From Lepisosteus oculatus (Eukaryota > Chordata > Actinopteri > Semionotiformes > Lepisosteidae): 64,000 nucleotides of DNA. Each line of letters begins with the position of its first letter. Positions within the stretch are counted from its first letter, which is position 1. A model generated the notes under the pieces. It had not been told where the DNA came from. It searched no databases and was given only the letters and a program-made list of their open reading frames with translations. The translations under genes and the position numbers were made by a program. The stretch is taken from positions 8,501,501-8,565,500 of the forward strand of contig NC_090711.1 in NCBI RefSeq assembly GCF_040954835.1, in the 5' to 3' direction. Positions 13,669-25,600 of this stretch are shown one piece after another.

Positions 13669-16600
13669 GAGCCCACCCAGGGACGTAACGTTTAGGGCGG
13701 AGCGGTGGCTCTGTGGTTAAGGATCTGCGCCTGTGACTGGAAGGTTGCCGGTTCAAATCCCGCGGCTGGCAGAGGAATTCTACTCCGTTGGACCCCTGAG
13801 CAAGGCCCTTAACCCCAACTGCTCCAGGGGCGCTGTACAATGGCAGACCCTGCGCTCTGACCCCACGCTTCTCTCCCTGTCTGTGTGTCTGTGTCTCCAT
13901 GGAGAAAAGCTGGGGTATGCGAAAAGATGCATTCCTAATGCAAGAAATTGTATAGGGCTAATAAAGAAACATTATTATCATTACATTATCAAATTTACCT
14001 GAAGTACTTTTGAGTATTCGAACAGAATTTTCTGTATACCATTTTACCTCGCATGACCCCCAGTTTTAAGCATCTGTGAGTTCGAGAAGGATCTGTGAGC
14101 TGTGGTGCTTGCTCCCTAACGGAGGAGAGGATGAGAAAGAGAGCGCGAGCACGCGTACGGCCTGATCTCGCTCTTTCTCAGTCAGCCTCAGACAGTTCCG
14201 GAATTTCTCTCACATTCTTAAATTCTGCGCATACTGGTGTAGATTATTACATTGGGCTTTGATGATTATTGATATTTGATTGTGCAAAGAAGTGGTAGTC
14301 ATTGTGATTTCCTAAATTAGTGTCATTAGTACTGCTGCAAGCAATGTCAACCATGGGATTACTGCACATGTTAAGCATTATTTGGACTAAATAAACTGTC
14401 TACAACAGTTTGAGATTTATTCTTGCATCAGAGGCTTCTATGAGAAATCATTGGAGAATATTAAAGGTTTTTGTTAAATGAAAAAACCTAGCGGAAGCTA
14501 CAGCTAAGAACATAATGTGTTCTTAAATTCGCTGTACATACAGCTGCACCTCCATAAAACAGCTATTAAAGGAACCCTTTTTAAGTTTACAAGAAAGTTG
14601 GTAAAACCTGTATCTAAAGAAAAATCACATAACTTTCAACCTGTGCTGTCATACTAATAAAAAGTTTACAATAGTCTTTACATATAAAAATCTCTGCAAA
14701 AACAAATATCATCACGCTAACTTTCATTATGCCTTAAAACAGTTTTATTTTTTCTAAAGTAAAAAAATAAAACTGAAATTAGAATTTCCATTCATCCATT
14801 TTCTAAACGCTTCTTCCAATTCAGGATCACTGGGAAGCCATTGTAAATATTTTATACACAAATCTCCTGGTATATAAATCCAGATTTAAATCTGAATATG
14901 ATCCAAATTTTGATCCACCTTCCAATAATTTTTGCACATCCAGTATTTGATCTCTGAATTTTTGATTGCCAGAGGCAATTTGTTTCTACCCACTGAATCC
15001 AACCTACCATAAAAGTCTCAGTTTACAATTCACATTGGTGATAGGGTCAAAGATCTGATTAAATCTGGGCCTTCATTCAGATATCAAAACATTTCAATTT
15101 AAATACAAAATTTAAAGAGCTAAACATCCATAAAAAAACACATATGGCCCACCTGTAATCAGATCTGGACCAGCCAGCACAACAATAAATAATAACTTTT
15201 TTATCACACAATCCTGTCGGGGACAATACTTGTAGTGAGTTTGAATAGAGGACTGAATATCTGATTTGGAGACAAAGGGCTGTTAGGCAACACAGTTAGA
15301 AATTAACTAGATCCCTAACAAGAATACCAAGTAATTCAACCCAAGGAAGAAATCCCTCCTCTGTCTCCCAGGTGAGAGAAACATGGGGGATTTTACAAAA
15401 AAAATATTTTGTAAAATGGTTGTTACCTCTGCAACATGGTCTGCATAATCTGCATAATCACCCTTTGCTCATAGTGTTGCATTGTACCTGTAGGACAGGA
15501 GGTCTCTGTAGTGTAGTGGTAGCTTGCACTGTTGTCTGTGCAGGAGAGGCCTGTTTGATGATCGTCGTTGGTGTGACCTGCCGTGCAATAATTGGAGTTC
15601 CAGGGGCCTGGAGATTAAGTGTAGAAAGGGTATTGTTATAATGAACAAAACACTGCCTTAAGCAAAAATGCTGCACTCAAATATTCTATAACCCTAGGTG
15701 TTAAAAACACATGTAGAGCAATGTCTTTACTTGTGATCAAACCACTTTGCAGATGCACAACTTTCTTTTAAAAAAAAACCCATACATGCTACTAGTTTGT
15801 TTGCTTAAGCAGATGCCCCTTTAGTGAATCAACTACTGATCACAAATGATAATTATCATTACTTATGCCATGTCTGTTCAATAAAACATCAGTACACCAA
15901 AAAAAGATATGATATGAAAAAGAAAGTACACTCTTTGGATTCTATGGTTTTATTAAGTTATGGTTATTAATACAGATTTGACTTTCACCTAGTCTTCAAC
16001 AAGTCCTAAAAGGAAAATACAGACACTGAGTTGCTCACAAGCAGCTCTACTGTTTTGTAAGTCTATCCTAAAGTTTTGAGAAAAAGATAGAGGACACATG
16101 CTTAGAATGAAAGACATTTGCCACCCAGCACAGTCAGAGGGACAGGGTGGGCCCTTCGGCTAGGGGGTAGTTACCTGCACTGAGGTGATCTGGACAGGGG
16201 GAGTGCTGGTGGGTGTGGAGGGGCGAGGAGCCATGGCACTCTGGGACTGGGACTGGGCCTGCATCTGAGCCAGAGTCTGCTGGTGGATCATTAACAACTG
16301 GCCGCTGTCACTGCGCACCAGAACCATACCTGCAAGGCACACACAGGGACACAAAAAAAGCCTTTTTAAGGAGGAAAAGCTCCTTGCTGCTGCTAATATT
16401 TGTTTCCTTTTTTGGGGGTAAATTACACCCTTCAAATGTGACTTCAATTAACACAACCAACATAATAATAATATTAATTCCTTACACTTATACTGCACTT
16501 TTCTGGAAACTCCCCTGATAATCATCTTTTAAAGGAGAGAGTGTGGAAAGGCAGGTTTAAAATAAATGACTGATTTGCAGAGATCATGTGCAGTACATGT

Positions 16601-19600
16601 ACCCTAAATGAAAAATACAAATTAAAAAAAAACACCCAACTGAAATATTGTCACAAATCCCCTTCTTTGTACAGCTGAAGAAAAACTACGCACAATGACA
16701 AAAATGAAAATCTGCTTCATAGTGTTGATCCAGCCAGTCTGTTCTGCTTAGCTGCAGATGTACAACTTTTAAGCACAGGACACAGTCATAACCGGAGTTA
16801 TCACCATCTGTAACCACTTACGAGCTACAGAAAAACATTAAAGTATGGGAAAAAGTGCTCCAGGTAAGAAGATAAAATGGTAGCAGTTTTTAACAAGCTT
16901 AATACACCAGCAGTACCCAATGTGCTCATGCAATTTAGAGAGAGGTCAACTGTTCATTCCACACTATTATGTTCATACGAAAGAAGTGAATAGACCTTCT
17001 GAAAGGGGTATGTGTTCTTTTCTTAAACACAGAGTGATCATTACAAATGGTACTGTATGACTATGCACCAAGTGTTATTAAATAAATCGAATAGAAGTTT
17101 GGGTTTTTTTATTCGTGAAAGCTAGTATTTTCTATCTGCATTGCCTGTTCAGGTAAATAACCTTACTACATGTTCAATATTCTGTTAAATATAAAGAGAC
17201 AGATATATCTTTTCAGCCCAAAAACACAATTATATGAAAATGTTTTCTTTATCTATTGATTTATCTTTTTTTTAAAAATGCAATAAACACAATTAAAATG
17301 GTTTCTGTACCTTTTATCATATTGTATCCAAAGCCCTTTATTTCTATATAAAATCATAAAGTATATAAAATTCTCTAAAGCATATGAAACAAACGCCCAT
17401 GACAAGCAACTGACCTATCTGTACAGGGCACCTTTGATATTGTTGAATTTTAAATGTATGTAGTATTTATTTTAACTTTTAACTTATTTGCATAGTGTTA
17501 ACATTTTCGTATTTGTTATTCTAAACAAATATTCATTTTATGCATATGCTAAAGCATTTGAAACACAAACAATACCCATCATAAGCAATTCACCAACAGT
17601 TATTGGAAAGTCCGGTATTTCCAATTTTACAGACAGAATTCCCCTTCAGAAGATTTTGTCCGTTAAATCCAAAGTCTGTTGAACTGGGGGTTTAATGTAT
17701 TTGATCTACACCCCCTACAATAAAGACCTACAAATCAGATGGTGTGTTTAGAGGCAAGGAAAAGTACAGACATTTACTGTACTTCTTCATGACGTTCAAA
17801 TTAAGACAACTATCTTGAAATGCAGCAATTCTTGATTTAGAAATAAAGAATAGTATAAATAAGAAATGAAAAACACCTTCCAATGCAACCTGAATTTACT
17901 ATAATTTCCCTTCATAGTTCCAAAGTAGTTGGGAACTGTCCCTATATCATGCAGAGCAGGTGCTTTCAGTGGGAACTAACAGCACCACAGAGTGTTATGT
18001 ATCATCCTACACTATACAATTGTGTGAGAAAGTTAGGCAGTCCCGTCCAAACTGTATGTTTCATTGAATCTTTAAGTGAAAAGAATTTGGCAACCTCTGC
18101 ATGGTACAAATTTAAACATGACATTTTTTCTAAACATAGCAATGGACAATTATTATTTACTGATTTTAACAGAAAAAAAATAAAAATTGAATGTGGCATG
18201 TGCACAAGTTTGGGTACCCTTCTAGTCGATTCATTTCTTATGGCTCGTTAGACCTTAAATTACGTCTGGTGAAGACAATTCTGAAACACTTTGACCCTTT
18301 TAACCTCTGAGGCTGCGATGTTGTTCTGCCTGCTTTTAACAACCATAGGTTCCTCTAAGCAGCTCTCGAGGACTTGATAATAAAGATAACTCAGTCTTAC
18401 AAAGCAGGGCAAGGCTGTAAAAAGATCTCTAAATGCTTGCAATTTCATCTGTGAGAAACATTATTAAGAAACAGATTTGTGTTGCTTGTGATGGGTGTTT
18501 GTTTCATATGCTTTAAAAGTGAGAACTTAAAGGGAATTGTTGAAGTCAAGGCAAGATCTGGAAGACCCAGAAAAATCTCTGATAGAACTGCTCAAAGACT
18601 GGTAAGATCTGCAAAGCAGAATCCACAGATCTGCAGAAAAGATTAGCCGACACTGAAGTAGCCGTCCACAGGTCCACACAACAGTGTTGTTTACGCAAAA
18701 ATGATCTGCATGAGAGAGCTGTCAGAAGGAAACCTTTCCTACGATCTCATCACAAAAGTCAATGTTTAAAGTCTGTAAAACAAAACCTTTATAAGCCAGA
18801 AACTTTTTGGAACAAAGTGCTGTGGACAGATAAAACAAAAAAATGCTAGTGGAGGTATTACTTAGTACTGACTGACAGTATGCCCAAATGTTTGCACTTG
18901 TCATATTCACTCTTTTATTATTTTTAATATCTATACAACTGTAAATAAATACTTATTGTACATTAAAATTTGCAGAAAGATTAGAGATTTACTGAAACTT
19001 ACAATTTGACTGTGCCTAAACCTTTGCACGCAACTGTAAGTTTACACCAGCTTCTCAGTTGTCATAAAAACTATATAATAAAATAGTTTTATTATGCAAC
19101 CTAGTATTAAACTATAAATCTAAAGTAAGTCATCCTTATTTTAATTGAATTTAATTTAATTGAAAATTATACCACATAAAACCATATGATATTTTACTTA
19201 CTTACACAACATGTGAACGTGTGCTCACTAGTGTTTTGGTCTTTTGGTCTATCAGGCTTGCATTAAAAATGTTACTGTGTTTCATACATTTTATTATCTT
19301 CTTGTAAGAGAGCTATTTGTTTTATGCCTCGCTGCTGTAAAGTCAGACTGGTATTTTATTTAATAAAACACTAGATTGCCTTAACAGATGTTCTGTTAAG
19401 AGAATGTACAATCTCTTTAAAACCTGATATATCACAGAAATAAAATAGTTCAAAATTTAGATATAGTACTAATATTATTTCAATCGAAAAATGAACTAAA
19501 TCAAACAGCCAAACATATAAGTGTTTTGCATTTTTTTTACACACTGAAATGCAAATTACCTCCAGGTGATCCAGTTTAACACACTTTTTAAAAGAAATAC

Positions 19601-22600
19601 AAAGTGACTTTTAAGAAAGCATGCTTTGTGAGGACATATTCAGATTATTGATTCAAAATAAAATGTTGCTCTCCAGTTTGATCAATGAGTAGATGATGAC
19701 AAGCGTTAAAATCTCTGTACTACATTAGAAAAACTGTGGTTCCCTAGTTATATACAAGTCTCTAATTTTTACTTTAAACACACAACCTTCATCACAATAC
19801 TTTTATGAGCACTTCAAGATACACACTAATAAAGGATTCAAAAATCAGTTAGACAATACTATAGTAGGCAATATGTAAATCCATATAACCCATCAGAAAA
19901 CCCAAATATTCTGACACAAAATACAGTATAAAAAAATACTTTTTGTAGGACAACATCCAGAACCAGAAAAAAAAAACTTGTAATTATTATCTTAACACAG
20001 ATGTTATAAATCTAACCACAAAATCCATTATTAAGTTTCAAGTCCTGTATCTTTAGCTCTAGGATCTAGGAACACTAATTATTTTACTTTTCTACTGTTT
20101 AAGACAAAAAAGAAAACAGCATGTTTTTCATGTAAGAAAACAATGATGATCAAAGAATAAGAAAACGAGGCCCAGGAAATAAAATGAAACAATTAGGTCA
20201 ACTAAATTTATTAAATTCTGGTATTAGTCTACTAAACAAATATGGAATTTAAAAATATCAACTGCAGTACATTATTGTTTACTATAGCTATGCAGACACT
20301 ATCACAAAACAGTAGGCAAAAGTAATTGTGCTACAAACTAATAAAACAAACTTGTTTTCAGGACATTAAGTAAATTAGTTGACTGCTTTTTATGTGAAAA
20401 GAAGCAATTCAAACACTAAAGTTAAGAGCTTTGATAAATGGTATTCCCCAGATAGCTTTTACAGTTTAGCGTAGTTGGAAGTTGCTCTCTGGGGCTGCAA
20501 CACAGCGGGACATTGTTTTTACTCCTGCTACAGCACTATCACTGACAGCCTATTTAAATGCACATGAGTGAGCAAATTGAACTACTAGCTTAGCGTACTG
20601 TCACTGAAACCAGTCAAACCACTGCACAGCACTGCAGACAGAGACAGGGACAACATCTAAACAGGATCTGACCTCATAAACCTCAGATTTGTCTCTTACA
20701 CAACAAATGTTTATCTAAACAGCTCATTCAAGACCTTTATCTATATAAATTAACATGGTGACATGCCATAGCACAAGATGCTTAAGAGTGGAGGAGAATA
20801 AAACAAGTTTTTCAATTCAGTGTTTGTACAGATCTGTTTATATTTATATACTGAAAAAATGCCATGAAGACTAATCAATTTAATCACATATTTTAAACAG
20901 AAAAGGCAAATCACACAAAACGAGCACAATGATCAAAATATTAGTTGAGGTCTTCAGTATGAGCCGTGACACTGTCAAAATGAAAAACTTTCAAAGTTAA
21001 TATCGGACTTGACCTCTCTGAGCACTGACTGAATCCCGGCAGAGCAGCTATGTATATGGGTCTGATACATGACCCTGGGATTTTCCGCCACCCACCCATT
21101 GAAGCTGGCAAAGGTGTCTCTCCTGAGGGTGGTACTGGCGAGCTGGTCCCATGGATGTTCTGTTGCCAGAACACTAGGCTTTCCTGGAGTTCCCAAGTCA
21201 TGATGCACTGCTGACTGAGTGTCACCAAGGGCCTAGTGGAGTCAGCTATCTAAAGCTCTCTCCTCAAGATTCAAGATTTCTTTATTTGCCATATACAACA
21301 AGTGTTTTGGAATGCTTACTTGTTCAGCTGTAACCAGTAACATTAGAGAAAAAAAAATAGGCACAAATAACAAACAGACATGGACCACAAACTTAGACAA
21401 TAGACATTACAATCATGCCAAGACAGGACATAGTACAAACAGTGCAGTACCTTAAAGTGCAGGTGCTAATATGTACAGGTGCTAATTTGAGCTGTTTAAG
21501 ATGTGGACTGCTTGGGGGGAAGAAACGGATTTTGAATCTATTTGTCAGTGTTCTGATACTGTGATACCTCCTACCAGAACCCAGGGGTGAAAACAGATCG
21601 TGGCCGGGGGGAATTGGGTCCCGAAGTATAGCTCGTGCCCGGTTGTGGCAGCGGTCGAGATATGGCCGGTCAATGGAGGGTAGCTCAGTCCCAGTGATTT
21701 TCTGCGCGGACCTCCTGGGTGCTCGAGGCAAGCAGAGCTAATGGTATAGCAACATGCCTCTGCCTATATTGCTTGTTATATGTAAAATGCCAAGTGGCAG
21801 GAAAGTGTCAGAGGATTCTAATCTTCACTTTCTCATTCGCCCCTGTGCCGAAGGTACAGCTGGGAGCTGGAGCTGGGATGGTGAAAAACTCATGACTGGC
21901 CCTTTCCGATTTGGAAATGTATACCCCAAAAAACGAGTTCTAATCAAAAAAATAATAAAGACGGTTCCTCCTAATAACATCGCCCTTCCACCAGTCTGCC
22001 CGTTGGTGTGAGATTCCGAAAAATATAACAGCCAGCATACTGCTCAACACGATGGCTCTGCACATTGCTTTCGGACAGGAAAACCAGCAATCAAGGGTGA
22101 ATAAAACACTCTACCGTGCCACCCCCTCAGATGTTCTCTGGCCCACAGAAGAAAGCAAGTTTTGTCACTCCGCTGTCAGCGTGTAACATCTTGCGCGTTC
22201 TTTCTTCCCGGAACGTTTCGTGCTGTAGCTTCTGCCGTGGAGGGACGACCACACAGAAGAAGCCGACAGTCCCGGGCCAGTGAGAGGACCCACAGCTTTC
22301 CAAGACATGACCTCGGAGGGCCGGTTTCCTGGTTTCCCGGGACGGGACTGCAGATGCTGATACAGAGCATCTCATTCTTCAGGCACTCTCTCTCATCGAC
22401 AGGCCACCTTTGATTATTCCAACTGACACAATCGGGTAATCTTCATCCCCTAATCGGGGCACGGTTATATCTTTTACTTACAGGTACTAAAATCATCGTA
22501 TTGCATTGCTACTTAAACCCATTCTAAATCATATAGTATTGACACTTCTTACTCCGCTGTCACCTAGCACCTAGCACTTTTTGGAATCACACGACTTGAG

Positions 22601-25600
22601 CTCAGTATTTTGATATCCCAGGGAGATGGATAAGAAAGAAAGGAAGTATTCAATGTAGGGATATCTCAGGCCTACTTTGCACTATTATAAATAAAGAGAA
22701 GTGAATATATAGCCCGAGTGCTGTGAAGTTGTGAAGTAGTAAGTGTGCCTGGCAGTTTGAAATCACATCTTCTTCCACCACAATTTCTGAGCTGGAGCGT
22801 TTAGCATAGCCACCAACAACTTTATTCTTTTTTACGTCGGTGGATTAAACAACCCTTTATACATGAACTTCGTTTTTACACCAGCTAATCCAGACTTTAG
22901 TTTAACAACGGCAACAACTTGCTTGAAATTAAGCCTCCTTCATGCTTAATAGTCATAGTTAGGTACAAAATCAGAGACCACCGAAGCAATCTGTCAGTGC
23001 CTCTGTGTGGGCTAACTGTTCACGAAGGTATGCAGATTGTTAATAAAATGAACAAAACCAGCAGATGCAGTAACTAGACTAACTGTGGTTTTGAATTACT
23101 GTTAAAAACTTTCTTCACAGTGGAGCTAACTACACATAAGGCCTACATACCTCTTTTGAATACTTTTTCTCACTGTAATCATTAATCTCTTTAGAGCAAT
23201 GGCAACAAGCAGCTTTTAAACACTTTAGATTTTAAAGGACCGAAGAAAGTAAAAACAAACACACATACAGACAAATAATACAGTATTCACTTTTCTGTCT
23301 AAGGCACAAGAGGTCCTAGGAACACTGATTAGCTCAGAGGACACAGGGTAACTTCAGTCATGTCTACTAGTGTAAAATAAACACCTCACACAGAGGACTG
23401 CTTCTGTCAGTCATCACTGTTTCTGCCACCTGTGTTACTGATTCTAACAGTTTGTGAGTCATTTATTACTACTACATTGTTAAATTAAACTGCCATTTAT
23501 GTTTACTGAGAGGTTTATCTTGCAAAGTGATAAGTTGCAAAGTTCCTGCTCAAACTTCCTCTCTCCTGAAAAGTTCTCCAAGAGAGAAACACCAGCCTCA
23601 GCTTTGGATAGATTCACGTAACGGGTTTATGAATAGCTGCTGTATTTTGATTGTTACACACAGTTAACGTGCAATAATGACCTTTGCTCTACAAACTTCA
23701 AAATACATTGTCTTTGTTTATATTTCATCAATTGTCACGGTTTAAGGACTTGCCAAGCCAAACTTTCTACTTGCTAGGTTGTAGTGGCAGCAGCCACTTT
23801 AAGAAGGAAAGAAAGTCGGAGTACTTAATAAAACGTACACATTGGAACCAAAAACGTTTGGATACCAGCTTAGCTTTTCGGTCTTTAGGCTATAAATAAG
23901 CTTTTTTTCAGTTCCCTAACTTTAAAATTACACATATTCACAGACTTATCCGAAAGGGGCATCAGCAGACGCTCTTCTTGAGACGCACATTATCGTTCAT
24001 GAAAATAAAACGACCGACATGATCGAGAAAGATAAAAGGTAAAAAAAAAAAGTGCAATCTCTTGACTTACTCGAGCAAGACCGTGACTATAATTACACAG
24101 CGTGTGTATGAAATTTGTCTTGGGCTTCAGACGCTGAGCTAATCATGAACTAAAAGCGATTCAGTCCCTATTAAGTTATGAAGGAGTTAGGATCCTGTCT
24201 AGAATTAAGGACAGCTCTTAAAAGTTCTTCAAGGGGAAAAAAACCCCTAGAATTGCTGGTGTGTTCAATAATAAAAACAAACTTTTAAAGGCTTACCTGG
24301 AGGCAGCTGGATGTTCTGGATATTTGGCTGATTCTGCGGTGCGTGGGGCAGGCGGGGAGCCAACACCTGCGGAGCTATAGTCCGTATTCCGACCGGACCG
24401 GGCACGACTGCTCCCGGAGTGGAAGTCCTGGCTACATTCTGCAAGACCGGACTCTTCCCGATAGCCGCGGCCGAACTGGGCTGCGGTGGAGGTCCTGGCT
24501 GCAGGGCGTTTTGCATAGGCTGACCAAGAGTCAAGTTACCGGCGTTCGCCACCACACCGGGCGCAACTGCCTGCGCTGTAGTCTGGATGATAGTTTTGGG
24601 GGACTCCGACTTGATCACCTGCGCCCCGGCGCTCACGGGCGACGGGCTGCTGTTTAAAAGCGGAGCCTGTAAAGATATTCCAGATCCCACCGGGGCGGGC
24701 AGGCTCGCTACACTGACCGCCGAAGTCAGGACCGTACTGTTCGTACTCCCATTCTGCGTCGTACCCGGTCCGGTCGTGTGCATCGGAGGCCGCACTAGAG
24801 TCACTGTAGGTCCGCTTCCCAAACTTGTCGCCTGAGACGAGATCACTGTCGAAGTAACAACATTCTGCGCGTTCACGAAAGAGGTCTGTATAACAGTGCT
24901 TGAGGCTGAAGGCAAAACAGCGTTTACATTTCCTTTCACAACCGATCCAGGTCCGTTGTTGACAACTGTGACAGCAGGTGCAGTGCTGCTGCTGCTGCTG
25001 CAAGTCGTAGCACTTGATACTGGCGTCCCGGGGAAAACAGCGGCACTTCCTGAATTGTGAGAGTTCATTACTACATTACTCCCATTCAAAGTTTGCACCG
25101 CAGACGTCCCGATTTTCCCGTTGCCCGCTCCGTGGTTGGGCACAGCGGTTACCATGGCACTGACAGCCACAGTTTTGCCTTGGCTGAGCCCCACTGATGC
25201 CTCCGACCCCGCCGATGATGTGATCCCTGTCGTTGCATCCATATCTGAACCCTGGGACCTCGTATTATTAATAACACCCCCTTGCACTCCAGCCCCTGTT
25301 GGAACGGAAACAAACCAGAGTGAGAGGGAAAAATATCACAGCACATTGGAAGGCATGGCAATGAATGCATTCGTTTACATTTTCTCTTTCGGAAACAGAA
25401 AAGAAAAAAACCAAAACAACGTTTACTATGTTACATTACCTGCTTTTGCCAGATCTTGTGCAAGTCCCAATTTGCTCTCCTGGACACTGGCATTGCCTCC
25501 TACCCCAGGGCTTGCAATGTGGTTCCCCACCGCCTGACCTCTTATGTCGGTGTTCCCGTGACCCGAGCCGGTTAGCTCAGACTCCAGGGACCCCACCAGA

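Noticed and set aside
20941-21228. Possible extra TAF4 exon in intron 2
   Set aside because: The open frames do not fit the phase between exons 2 and 3 and have no matching splice sites; the direct join already matches human TAF4.
24343-25003. Several open frames on both strands over TAF4 exon 2
   Set aside because: The exon is GC-rich and low in stops in all frames; only the frame joining exons 1 and 3 in phase matches TAF4.
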